A stretch of DNA of 26,766 bases, from NCBI GenBank assembly GCA_002083525.1, contig LWDM01000013.1, positions 6,366-33,131 on the forward strand. The letters are read 5' to 3'. The first letter of the stretch is position 1, and each line of letters starts with the position of its first letter. Positions 1-7,271 of this stretch are shown here, in pieces. The translations under genes were made by a program, and so were the position numbers. Origin of the DNA: Proteobacteria bacterium SG_bin9 (GTDB taxonomy: Bacteria; Pseudomonadota; Alphaproteobacteria; Rhizobiales; Xanthobacteraceae). The notes under the pieces were generated by a model that was given only the letters and a program-made list of their open reading frames with translations, was not told the origin of the DNA and made no database searches.

Positions 1-24
1 CTTGGGCGTTTCCTCCCTAGACTT

Positions 25-57
25 GGGCCGCTTGCTCATTGCAAGCGGCCCTTTTTT
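25..57 (+). terminator. Rho-independent terminator of an upstream off-window gene
   Basis: A perfect 11-bp stem (25-35 pairing with 41-51, arm GGGCCGCTTGC) encloses a 5-nt loop TCATT and is followed at once by six T on the plus strand. The opposite strand has no T-run, so it serves a plus-strand gene that ends before the window. Confidence 0.85.
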
Positions 58-86
58 CTTGCCCGCGTTTGCGGAGGGAAGCGCAC

Positions 87-491
87 TCAGCGCTGCGGCT
101 GCCGTTCGAATGCCGGCAGGCCTTCCGCGATGAGGTGGAAAGGCTGTTTGTCGACCGTGAACATCGCGAGTGTCGGCGTGAACTGCGATGGATCGTCGAG
201 CGTGCCGACCTTCACCACAGCGACGGGCATGTGCGGCAGGGTCGTCACCATGTGCGTGCCGCACTCCGCGCAGAACTCGCGGGTCACCGGTTGCGCCAGA
301 TCGCTGCGCTTGAACTGCTTCGGCGCTCCCTGGGTGTAGGTGAAGCTGCCGACCGGGACGGCGATGAACATGTTCGGTGATCCGCCGGTGATATACTGGC
401 ACTCCCGGCAATGACATTGCGCCTGCATCAGCGGATCGGCCTCGGCCTTGTAACGCACGGCTCCGCAGTAGCATCCACCTTCGAGCTTCAT
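87..491 (-). CDS. GFA-family (glutathione-dependent formaldehyde-activating-like) zinc protein
   Basis: This 134-residue protein has the GFA/CENP-V fold signature. There is an N-terminal GGCYCGAVRY segment (Cys7, Cys9), a CHCRECQ cluster (Cys26, Cys28, Cys31) and a later CAECGTH motif, which together form the two zinc sites of the family. Members are small cytosolic proteins; the founding enzyme was proposed to condense glutathione with formaldehyde, but most members have no proven substrate, so none is assigned here. The frame opens 12 codons further upstream, but the ATG at 491 is preferred because GGGGAGGA lies just before it and the family motif begins six residues in. It lies upstream-adjacent to the amidohydrolase end on the same strand with an 80-base gap, so co-transcription is possible but unproven. 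Confidence 0.85.
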   Translation of the reverse strand: MKLEGGCYCGAVRYKAEADPLMQAQCHCRECQYITGGSPNMFIAVPVGSFTYTQGAPKQFKRSDLAQPVTREFCAECGTHMVTTLPHMPVAVVKVGTLDDPSQFTPTLAMFTVDKQPFHLIAEGLPAFERQPQR

Positions 492-572
492 CGTGTCCTC
501 CCCGCATTGCCGATCGGCAGGCCGCATTGTGCGCAGCCGGTATGTCAGTCTTACGGTCGCCGGGACGCGACG

Positions 573-1460
573 TTACTCGGCCGCGGCCTGGAACGGCCCG
601 AGATGGCTGAGCGGGATCGCCGCGATCGCGTCCGCAATCGCCGCGAAGTCGGCAACCACCTGCGTGAAGCGCGGTCCGCGCTCGCGCCGCCGCTCGTCCA
701 TGTAGATCGCGCGATTCAGCTCGATCTGGATCGTATGCAGCCCGCTGGCCGGATTGCCGTAATGCTCGGTGATGAAGCCGCCGGCATAGGGCTTGTTGCG
801 GCCGGCCGTGTAGCCGAGCTGCTTCAGCGTATCCTCGACAATGTCCGTGAGAACCGGCGAGCAGCTCGTGCCATAGCGATCGCCGATGACGACGTCAGGA
901 CGCGGCGGCTCGTCGCGCGAGACGCCGACCGACGGCATCGAATGGCAGTCGACCACGATCACGGTGCCGAAGGCGCGATGCACATCGTTGATCAAACGCC
1001 GCAGCGCGCGGTGATACGGCTTGTAGAGCAGTTCGATCCGCTTCAGCGCGTCGTCGACATCGATGCGCTCGCGGTAAATGTCCTGGCCGTCGCCGACCAC
1101 GCGCGGAATGGTGCCCAGCCCGCCGGCAACCCGCATCGAGCGGGTGTTGGCGAAGCTCGGCAGCCGCCCGGTGAACATGCGCGGATCGAGTTCATACGGC
1201 TCGCGGTTCACGTCCACGTAGGAGCGTGGAAAATTGACCCGCACGACGCCGAAGCCGCGCGCGGCGAGGTCGCCGATCATCTCGTCCATGAACGAATCTT
1301 CCGAGCGGCGCAGCGCCGGCAGATCGATGCGGGAGGCGGCGACGAACTCCGCCGGGTAGACCGAGCCGGAATGCGGTGAATTGAACACCACGGGCGCGCG
1401 CCACTGGGCAGGTTCGGCAATCTCGAAGGGCGGCGACAGTTCGTCGGCAAAGTCCGTCAT
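573..1460 (-). CDS. N-formylglutamate amidohydrolase family protein
   Basis: This 295-residue protein matches the N-formylglutamate amidohydrolase (HutG/FGase) family. Visible landmarks are NSPHSG near residue 30, SEDSFMDE about 30 residues later, VDCHSMPS in the middle and a C-terminal half with the ITEHYG and IQIELNR segments, which carry likely metal ligands. The canonical reaction releases formate from N-formyl-L-glutamate, the last step of one histidine-degradation branch, in the cytosol. No other hut gene is visible, so a broader N-formyl or N-acyl amino-acid hydrolase role is equally possible. The ATG at 1460 is chosen over one 22 codons upstream because the family homology starts there; its ribosome site (GAGGA about 12 bases away) is weak. 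The gene is divergent from cpdR. Confidence 0.87.
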   Translation of the reverse strand: MTDFADELSPPFEIAEPAQWRAPVVFNSPHSGSVYPAEFVAASRIDLPALRRSEDSFMDEMIGDLAARGFGVVRVNFPRSYVDVNREPYELDPRMFTGRLPSFANTRSMRVAGGLGTIPRVVGDGQDIYRERIDVDDALKRIELLYKPYHRALRRLINDVHRAFGTVIVVDCHSMPSVGVSRDEPPRPDVVIGDRYGTSCSPVLTDIVEDTLKQLGYTAGRNKPYAGGFITEHYGNPASGLHTIQIELNRAIYMDERRRERGPRFTQVVADFAAIADAIAAIPLSHLGPFQAAAE

Positions 1461-1675
1461 TGCAGCGTTTCGTCCTCGCACCGTGCCCTGTTCAGGTCTT
1501 GTCAGGGTCTTGGCCGATGACAGCATATTTTGGCCCGAAAGGCGCTGCCAATTGTTCTAATCGCGGGAGAAATTCTGTCCCTGGCGGGCCCGAGCGGCGC
1601 GCCTTTCACCCGAAATTTACCAGCCATCTGGCTTAGTGGACTTACCCTTTTCAGTTCCGGAAGACGCCTGCCGCC

Positions 1676-2035
1676 ATGCACAAGATCCTGCTCGCCGAAG
1701 ACGACAACGATATGCGCCGCTTCCTCGTGAAGGCGCTGGAGAACGCGGGATTCGTGGTCTCGTCCTACGACAACGGCATGTCGGCCTATCAGCGGCTGCG
1801 CGAAGAGCCGTTCGAGATGCTGTTGACCGACATCGTGATGCCGGAAATGGACGGAATCGAGCTGGCGCGCCGCGCCTCCGAACTCGATCCGGACATCAAG
1901 ATCATGTTCATCACCGGATTCGCCGCGGTCGCGCTGAATTCCGATTCGGAAGCGCCGAAGAACGCCAAGGTTCTGTCCAAGCCGGTGCATCTGCGCGAAT
2001 TGGTGAACGAAGTGAACAAGATGCTGGCGGCCTGA
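1676..2035 (+). CDS. cpdR: CpdR-type single-domain response regulator
   Basis: This 119-residue protein consists only of a receiver domain. The acidic pair Asp9-Asp10 and the phospho-acceptor Asp52 (in LLTDIVMPEMDG), the ITGFAA segment and the conserved Lys in VLSKP are all present. Length and overall sequence match CpdR of Caulobacter and rhizobia closely. In those bacteria the CckA-ChpT phosphorelay controls CpdR, and unphosphorylated CpdR primes the ClpXP protease for selected substrates during the cell cycle. That role is known for the family and inferred here. No output domain exists, as expected for an adaptor. It is monocistronic, with the divergent amidohydrolase on one side and tRNA-Val about 100 bases downstream. 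Confidence 0.92.
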   Translation: MHKILLAEDDNDMRRFLVKALENAGFVVSSYDNGMSAYQRLREEPFEMLLTDIVMPEMDGIELARRASELDPDIKIMFITGFAAVALNSDSEAPKNAKVLSKPVHLRELVNEVNKMLAA

Positions 2036-2131
2036 GCCGCTAGCCATGGGGCGAATTCGCCGTCCGTCCGCCTTGCCCTGCCGGGTTTGAGCCGATATAG
2101 GGACGGCACCCCTTCCAAGACGAACGATTTC

Positions 2132-2206
2132 GGGCGCGTAGCTCAGCGGGAGAGCACTACCTTGACATGGTAGGGGTCACAGGTTCGATCCCTGTCGCGC
2201 CCACCA
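2132..2206 (+). tRNA. tRNA-Val (anticodon GAC)
   Basis: The 75-base sequence folds as a complete cloverleaf. The acceptor GGGCGCG (2132-2138) pairs with CGCGCCC (2196-2202), followed by A and an encoded CCA. The anticodon stem CTACC/GGTAG encloses TTGACAT with anticodon GAC at 2164-2166, and the T-loop is TTCGATC in an ACAGG/CCTGT stem. Anticodon GAC reads valine codons GUC and GUU. Confidence 0.96.
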
Positions 2207-2240
2207 TTCCCTCAGAAATCCCAAAATCGATTGGCTGTCC

Positions 2241-2972
2241 TCACCGCCGCGTTTCGCGGCAGTTGGAGGCTTTTGCCTCTGATACCGAGCAGTACCAGCG
2301 GTTGCCCTTTTCGGGATTGTCCATCTTGATCTTGGCGTAGAAGCGTCCGCCGGGCTGGTGGTAGATGCAGACGCCGCTGCGGTTGACGTTGGCCTTGATC
2401 GCGCAGTCGGGCGAGGGCGGATTGGCGCCGTGCGCGGAGCGCAGCAGCAGCGGCTTGGTCGTGGGCGTGACCTTGAATGCGCCAAGCGCCATCGCGTTGG
2501 CATTGCGGTGCCGCCACTCGCGCGGCGAGACGAAGGCTCCGGCCCACAGGCCGACCTTATTGGCGCGGGCTTCGGCTTCGTCGGCACCGTAGCCTTTCGC
2601 TTCGCGGGCGGAAGCGAGACCCCAGCCGTTGCGCACCATCCATTTCTCGACGTCCTCGCCGCCGGCGGTGCAGCGGCCGAGCACGCTTCCGTGCTGAGTT
2701 GCGCCCACGGGGCGGCACGTCCATGGTTTGTCACCCGCGAAAGCCTTCAGCGCCTCGCGCGCGGCGATGCCGCAAGCCCAGGGCTCGCCTTTCTCATTCA
2801 GACATTGCTGATCGGTTTCCGGCGACGCCATGGCGCCGAGACGGACGCGCTGGCTGCCGAACTGCACGGTGTCACCGTCGAGAATTTTGGGCGTGCCGGT
2901 GATGTCGGCGGCGTGCGCCTGCGCTGCGATGAGCGCGGCTGTAGCGACGGCGATGATCCGGACGATTGTCAT
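2241..2972 (-). CDS. Secreted staphylococcal-nuclease-fold protein, catalysis doubtful
   Basis: This 243-residue protein starts with a Sec signal peptide (about residues 1-21, ending AQAHA) followed by an SNase-like OB-fold domain. Matches to the family include ILDGDTVQ (Asp32/Asp34), VRLG with Arg44, ASPE with Glu52, and GGEDVEKWMV. By hand alignment the metal-binding Asp of the usual DAPE/DTPE motif is Ala49, and the Arg of the usual YGR motif is Ser96 in HGS, so nuclease activity may be lost. A second C-terminal region of about 80 residues with three Cys resembles no domain I recognise. The ATG at 2972 is chosen because the signal peptide starts there; an in-frame ATG at 3023 would add a charged extension. 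It ends 34 bases from tRNA-Val, convergent with it. Confidence 0.75.
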   Translation of the reverse strand: MTIVRIIAVATAALIAAQAHAADITGTPKILDGDTVQFGSQRVRLGAMASPETDQQCLNEKGEPWACGIAAREALKAFAGDKPWTCRPVGATQHGSVLGRCTAGGEDVEKWMVRNGWGLASAREAKGYGADEAEARANKVGLWAGAFVSPREWRHRNANAMALGAFKVTPTTKPLLLRSAHGANPPSPDCAIKANVNRSGVCIYHQPGGRFYAKIKMDNPEKGNRWYCSVSEAKASNCRETRR

Positions 2973-3064
2973 GACTGCCCCGGCAAGGACGACGCGAAAC
3001 CGCGTGCTGTGTCGGGGCAGCATGATCAATTGTGGCGGCGCGCACACCTTACAATTTCGTCATG

Positions 3065-3086
3065 GAGGCGCGGTGGTCCGCGCCTC
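3065..3086. other. GC-rich intergenic hairpin
   Basis: A perfect 9-bp stem (GAGGCGCGG at 3065-3073 with CCGCGCCTC at 3078-3086) closes on a 4-base loop. It lies 3' of the minus-strand Bug gene and could aid termination, but neither strand has a T-run after it. Confidence 0.5.
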
Positions 3087-3104
3087 TCACTGACGTCGGC
3101 GCTC

Positions 3105-4094
3105 TTAGACCGGTTCGAGACCGAGCGCCTTGGCGCTCTCGATCCACACCGGCAGCTCGCGCTGGTACAGCGCGTTGGTTTCCTTGAACCCGAGCGCCGG
3201 TTCCAGCGAGAAGGTGTTGAGCACCTCCTTCACCTTCGGATCGTTGTTTGCGGCTTCCAGCAGCTGCGACAGCCGATCGACGACCGGCTGCGGCGTTGCC
3301 TTCGGCACGGCCCAGCCGGTGAAGCCGCTGACGGTGAAGAATTTCGAGGTGGCGCCGAGTTCCGGCAACGTCTTGACGTTGGGAAGTGCGGGCACCTTCT
3401 TCGAGTGCACCGCGAACAGCACACCGTTGTTGCTCTGCAGAGCGGGTTGCGCGGCGGTGTAGCTGCCCATCGCCACATCGAGCGTGCCCTCGATCAGTCC
3501 GGTCCACATCGGCGCCTCGCCGCGATAATGGATCGGCTCGATCTTGAGGCCATACTGCTTGTTGAGCTCGTTGATCGTCATGTGCGGCGCGGAGCCGGCG
3601 CTGTAGGTGCCGAAGTTCACCTTGTCGCTCTTCTTCGCGAAGGCGATGAAGTCGTCATAGGTCTTGATGCCGGTCTTCGTGTTCGCGATCAGCAGCAGTC
3701 CGGCGCCGGGGATGACGCTCAGCAGCGTCAGGTCCTTATCCATGTCGTAGCCGGGGTTCTTCATCATCACGCGGTTCATGACGTAGGTCGTCGAGATCGA
3801 GCAGATGATGGTGTGACCGTCCGGCTCCGAGCGCGCGACTTCTGCGGTGCCGATCGAGCCCGATGCGCCCGCCTTGTTCTCGATGACGACGGTCTGTCCG
3901 ACCTGCTTGGAGATGTAGTCGCCGAACGCGCGCGCCAGCAGGTCGGTCTGTCCGCCGGCCGGATAGCTGCACACCATGCGAATCGTCCGCGAGGGCCATG
4001 CGGCTTGTGCCGAGGCAAAGCGCGCGAGGTATGGCGTTGCGAGGGTTGCTCCGCCTGCTGCGATCAGGTGGCGGCGGGTGATGATCCGGGACAT
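3105..4094 (-). CDS. Bug/TctC-family periplasmic substrate-binding protein, Tat-type leader
   Basis: This 329-residue protein belongs to the Bug (TctC) family of extracytoplasmic solute receptors. The leader has a twin-arginine motif (TRRHLIAAGG) and ends around ASAQAA at residue 31, suggesting Tat export. The mature part begins WPSRTIRMV and carries the family signature SYPAGGQTDLLAR, then NKAGASGSIG and EPDGHTI. These receptors bind small carboxylates or related molecules and can feed a TctA/TctB membrane pair. No TctA or TctB gene is in the window, so the partner and ligand are unknown. GGAGGAAAG lies just before the ATG and supports this start. It is divergent from the gamma-glutamyltransferase across 318 bases. 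Confidence 0.9.
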   Translation of the reverse strand: MSRIITRRHLIAAGGATLATPYLARFASAQAAWPSRTIRMVCSYPAGGQTDLLARAFGDYISKQVGQTVVIENKAGASGSIGTAEVARSEPDGHTIICSISTTYVMNRVMMKNPGYDMDKDLTLLSVIPGAGLLLIANTKTGIKTYDDFIAFAKKSDKVNFGTYSAGSAPHMTINELNKQYGLKIEPIHYRGEAPMWTGLIEGTLDVAMGSYTAAQPALQSNNGVLFAVHSKKVPALPNVKTLPELGATSKFFTVSGFTGWAVPKATPQPVVDRLSQLLEAANNDPKVKEVLNTFSLEPALGFKETNALYQRELPVWIESAKALGLEPV

Positions 4095-4412
4095 GGTCTT
4101 TCCTCCAAGGTCTTGTCCAATGCTTCTTTTTTGTCGAAGCTACCTGCCGTGCGGCCGCCTGTCACCGCGACAACCAAACACAGTTGACCTTTCACTGCCT
4201 CCGGCTGCGGAAAAGGCGGGACCTGCGGCGGTTTCAAGCTCGATTGTCATGGCTGCCCCCGTGAGAGCGGCGCACAAAAACGAGAATTTGTGTTGCCAAC
4301 AGCATCGGCAGTTGTGATTTTGCGCGCCTTCGAATTTCGTCCCGGATAGGCGGCAAGCCGCGTATCCTCCTCACAACAAGCGAACGAGCGGCCGCGCGAG
4401 AAAGACAGACGC
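4095..4412. other. Gene-free divergent intergenic region
   Basis: These 318 bases separate the divergent Bug and gamma-glutamyltransferase genes and should hold both promoters. I see the ribosome site of the Bug gene, a small inverted repeat GCTTC/GAAGC (4122-4126 with 4136-4140) in its leader, and an AT-richer stretch around 4270-4320. I could not place a convincing -35/-10 pair or an open frame with coding character. Confidence 0.5.
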
Positions 4413-5990
4413 ATGCGTGATTTTATGGCTCCCTCCCGGTCGGTTGCGGTCGGCGAACGCGGCATGGCCGCGACCTCTCATCCGCAGGCGACGCTCGCTG
4501 CGCTGGATATCCTGAAAGCCGGCGGCAACGCGATGGACGCCGCGCTGGCAGCGGTGGCGATCCAGGGCGTGGTCGAGCCGCAGATGACCGGCATCGGCGG
4601 CGACTGCTTCGTGCTGTATTCGCCCAAGGCGGGCAAGCCGATCGCGTTCAACGGCTCGGGCCGCACGCCGGGCAAGACCGACATCGGCAGGTACAAGGAC
4701 CTGAAGGGCGCGTTCGTCGCGCCGAACTCGGCCGACGCCGTCACCGTCCCCGGTGCGGTCGATGCGTGGGTAGCACTGCACAAGGATCACGGCTCGCTGC
4801 CGCTCGACCGGATTTTCGCCGCAGCGATCGATGCCGCCGAGAACGGCTTCCGCATCACGCCGCGCGTCGCCTTCGATCATCTGAAATTCCGCGCGCGTCC
4901 GGAGAGCAACGCTGCCGCGAAGGCGCAGTATCTGCCGGGCGGCGAACCGCCGGTGGCGGGCGATCGCCGTTCGCAGCCGGCGCTCGGCGCGACCTTGCGG
5001 CGGATCGCCAAGGAAGGCCGCGACGCGTTCTACACCGGCGCGGTGGCCGACGAAATCGCAAGCGAATTGCAGAAGCTCGGCGGCGTGCACACCAGCGCCG
5101 ACCTCGCGGCGCATCGCGGCGAATACGTCACGCCGATCTCGGCGAAGTATCGCGGTTACGATGTCTACGAGTGTCCGCCGAACGGGCAGGGCCTCGCGGC
5201 GCTGATGATCCTGCGCACGATGGAAGGCTTCGACGTCGCCAAGATGTCGACGGTCGACCGCCTGCATCTGCTCGCGGAAGCGACGAAGGCGGCCTATCGC
5301 GCGCGCGATGCGTATTTCTGCGATCCCGCGCACGGCATGGAAGCGAGCGAGAAGTTTCTCTCGGACAAATACATCGCAACGATCCGCGGCAAGATCGACA
5401 TGGCGAAGGCGTCGCCGATCGAGATCTGGGACGAGCCCGCGCATCGCGACACGGTGTATCTCACAGTTGTCGACCGTGATCACAACGCGGTGTCGTTCAT
5501 CAACTCGCTCTACAACGCGTTCGGCAGCGGCATCTACGCGCCGAAGTCCGGCGTGCTGCTGCACAACCGCGGCTGGGGCTTCCGTACCGTCGAAGGCCAT
5601 CCGAACTCGTATGCGCCGAACAAGCGGCCGATGCACACCATCATCCCCGGCATGGTGATGAAGGACGGCAAGACCGTGATGCCGTTCGGCGTCATGGGCG
5701 GCCACTATCAGGCGACCGGCCACGCGGATTTCCTGTCGAACATCTTCGACATGGGGCTGAACATTCAGGCGGCGTCGGAGCGCCCGCGCAGCTTCTGCTA
5801 TGACGGCGTGCTGTCGCTCGAGCCGACCAATTCGCGCGCCGACGCCGATGAGCTGACGAAGCGGGGCCACAAGGTCGGCTGGGCGGAAATGCCGCTCGGT
5901 GGTTGTCAGGCGATCTGGATCGACCACGCCCGCGGTGTGCTGCTCGGAGCAACCGAGCACCGCAAGGACGGCATGGCGCTGGGAATTTAG
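4413..5990 (+). CDS. Gamma-glutamyltransferase family protein (Ntn hydrolase)
   Basis: This 525-residue protein is collinear with gamma-glutamyltranspeptidases. It shows the N-terminal GGNAMDAALAA and MTGIGGDCF segments, then NGSGRTP, an ANG-type PPNGQG motif, and the small-subunit start HRDTVYLTVVD. Autocleavage before Thr347 would make it the nucleophile, by family analogy. The C-terminal half has MPFGVMGGHYQ, the oxyanion/substrate loop. The context of the Thr (DTVYL rather than the usual TTHYS) places it in the broad GGT/cephalosporin-acylase-like branch, so the donor may not be glutathione. No signal peptide is visible, unlike the periplasmic enzymes, so it may be cytosolic. The ribosome site before 4413 is weak, and the ATG at 4425 is an alternative. 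It sits between two Bug binding-protein genes. Confidence 0.88.
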   Translation: MRDFMAPSRSVAVGERGMAATSHPQATLAALDILKAGGNAMDAALAAVAIQGVVEPQMTGIGGDCFVLYSPKAGKPIAFNGSGRTPGKTDIGRYKDLKGAFVAPNSADAVTVPGAVDAWVALHKDHGSLPLDRIFAAAIDAAENGFRITPRVAFDHLKFRARPESNAAAKAQYLPGGEPPVAGDRRSQPALGATLRRIAKEGRDAFYTGAVADEIASELQKLGGVHTSADLAAHRGEYVTPISAKYRGYDVYECPPNGQGLAALMILRTMEGFDVAKMSTVDRLHLLAEATKAAYRARDAYFCDPAHGMEASEKFLSDKYIATIRGKIDMAKASPIEIWDEPAHRDTVYLTVVDRDHNAVSFINSLYNAFGSGIYAPKSGVLLHNRGWGFRTVEGHPNSYAPNKRPMHTIIPGMVMKDGKTVMPFGVMGGHYQATGHADFLSNIFDMGLNIQAASERPRSFCYDGVLSLEPTNSRADADELTKRGHKVGWAEMPLGGCQAIWIDHARGVLLGATEHRKDGMALGI

Positions 5991-6007
5991 TTCTCCGACC
6001 TACATTT

Positions 6008-6085
6008 CGTCATGCCCGGACTTGATCCGGGCATCCATCTTTCTTCGCTAAAAGATGGATTGCCGGGTCAAGCCCGGCAATGACG
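6008..6085. repeat. Intergenic palindromic repeat (CGTCATGCCCGG class)
   Basis: This 78-base element is one long imperfect palindrome. Outer arms CGTCATGCCCGG and CCGGCAATGACG pair with one mismatch. Each side holds a smaller self-complementary hairpin (GCCCGG...CCGGGC and GCCGGG...CCCGGC). The centre is a perfect 10-bp stem, 6033-6042 with 6051-6060, around an 8-base loop. It follows the gamma-glutamyltransferase stop by 18 bases. From memory, similar sequences recur in Bradyrhizobium-like genomes; the copy number cannot be checked here. It may act as a transcript 3' end. Confidence 0.8.
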
Positions 6086-6166
6086 AGTGATGAAGCACTA
6101 GCGCTGTCATCGCGCCGCGCTACACTCCTCCCCAACAAGAACGACAATCATGGGGAGGAACTGCCG

Positions 6167-7162
6167 ATGGATCGCCGCGATCTGTTGAAAGCTGCTGCCG
6201 CGTTGCCGCTTGCCGCGAGCGGGCTGCCGCTACTGACGACAAGAGCTTCGGCGCAGGCGTGGCCGGCGCGCCAGATCAGCCTGATCGTGCCGTTCCCGGC
6301 CGGCGGGCAAGCCGATCTCGCCGCGCGGCCGATGGCGGTGGCGCTCGAGCGCATTCTCGGCAAGCCGGTCGTGATCGATAACCGCGCGGGTGGCGGCGGT
6401 GGATCGGTTGGCAATTCGGCGGCGGCACGCGCCGAGCCCGACGGCTACACGCTGCTCATGACGCTCTCTTCGCTCGCGGTGCTGCCGGAAGCGGATCGCT
6501 TGTTCGATCGTCCCGTGTCCTACGAAGTGTCGCAGTTCGCGCCGATCGCGCGCGTGCTCGCCGATCCGACGCTGCTCGCCGTTCCTGCCAATGCACCGTG
6601 GAAGACGCTGAAGGATCTCGTCGACGACGCAAAGGCGCGTCCGGGACAAATCCCGTATGGCTCGTCCGGTCCCTACGGCACGTTGCACATCGCGATGGAA
6701 ATGTTCGCGGCAAGCGCCGGCATCAAGCTGCTGCACGTGCCGTTCCGCGGCGCGGCTCCCGCGCTGACGGCGCTGCTTACCGGGACGGTGCAGGCGGTGG
6801 CGTCCGCGCCGGGCACGCTGCGCCAGCAGGTCGCCGACGGGAAGATGCGCGTGCTCGCCGGTTGGGGTGCGGAGCGCGTGCCGTCATTCCCCGACCTGCC
6901 GACGTTCAAGGAGCTCGGCTACAAGGATGTCGAGTTCTACATCTGGGCGGGACTGTTCGCGCAGAAGGCGCTGCCCGAACCGATCATGACGCAGTTGCGC
7001 AAGGCGGTCGCTGAAGCGGTGAAGTCGCCGGAAGTGACGAAGACCTTCGAGGCGGCGGGAAGCCCGGTCGCCTATCAGGACGCGCCGGAGTTCACGAAGT
7101 TCGTCGAGAGCGACAGCGCGCGCCTGATCGCGGCGGTGAAGAAGATCGGCAAGGTGGAGTAA
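6167..7162 (+). CDS. Bug/TctC-family periplasmic substrate-binding protein, Tat-type leader
   Basis: This 331-residue receptor has a twin-arginine leader (DRRDLLKAAAA, cleavage expected after ASAQA near residue 30). The family signature VPFPAGGQADLAAR is followed by a Gly-rich NRAGGGGGSVG loop and EPDGYTLLM. It should bind a small organic anion in the periplasm; the ligand is not predictable. The frame opens 87 bases earlier inside the repeat, but the ATG at 6167 has GGGGAGGAA at ideal spacing and begins the leader, which settles the start. It follows the gamma-glutamyltransferase in the same direction, with the palindromic repeat between them, so it may have its own promoter. It is distinct from the receptor at 3105-4094 in leader and loop sequences. 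Confidence 0.9.
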   Translation: MDRRDLLKAAAALPLAASGLPLLTTRASAQAWPARQISLIVPFPAGGQADLAARPMAVALERILGKPVVIDNRAGGGGGSVGNSAAARAEPDGYTLLMTLSSLAVLPEADRLFDRPVSYEVSQFAPIARVLADPTLLAVPANAPWKTLKDLVDDAKARPGQIPYGSSGPYGTLHIAMEMFAASAGIKLLHVPFRGAAPALTALLTGTVQAVASAPGTLRQQVADGKMRVLAGWGAERVPSFPDLPTFKELGYKDVEFYIWAGLFAQKALPEPIMTQLRKAVAEAVKSPEVTKTFEAAGSPVAYQDAPEFTKFVESDSARLIAAVKKIGKVE

Positions 7163-7271
7163 AACGGGGCCACTCGCTGCGGCAGTATCGATGGATCGCG
7201 CACAATTCATAGAACGGCAACAACGGACCACGAAGTCAAAATTTGCCCTTACCTCCGATGAGGAAGGTGCG

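Noticed and set aside
2050..2061. 12-base perfect palindrome GGCGAATTCGCC after cpdR
   Set aside because: Short GC-rich palindromes are expected by chance here and no T-run or neighbouring copy supports a function.
2132..2206. tRNA-Val as a possible integration site
   Set aside because: No integrase gene, no direct repeat of the tRNA 3' end and no foreign-looking block beside it were seen.
2358..4187. Long plus-strand open frame antisense to the nuclease-fold and Bug genes
   Set aside because: It runs through two well-supported minus-strand genes, is Arg/His/Asp-rich with no recognisable domain, and reflects the high GC of third positions.
4371..5960. Long minus-strand open frame opposite the gamma-glutamyltransferase
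   Set aside because: The plus-strand protein is a clear family member over its full length; the antisense product is Arg/Val/Asp-rich and matches nothing.
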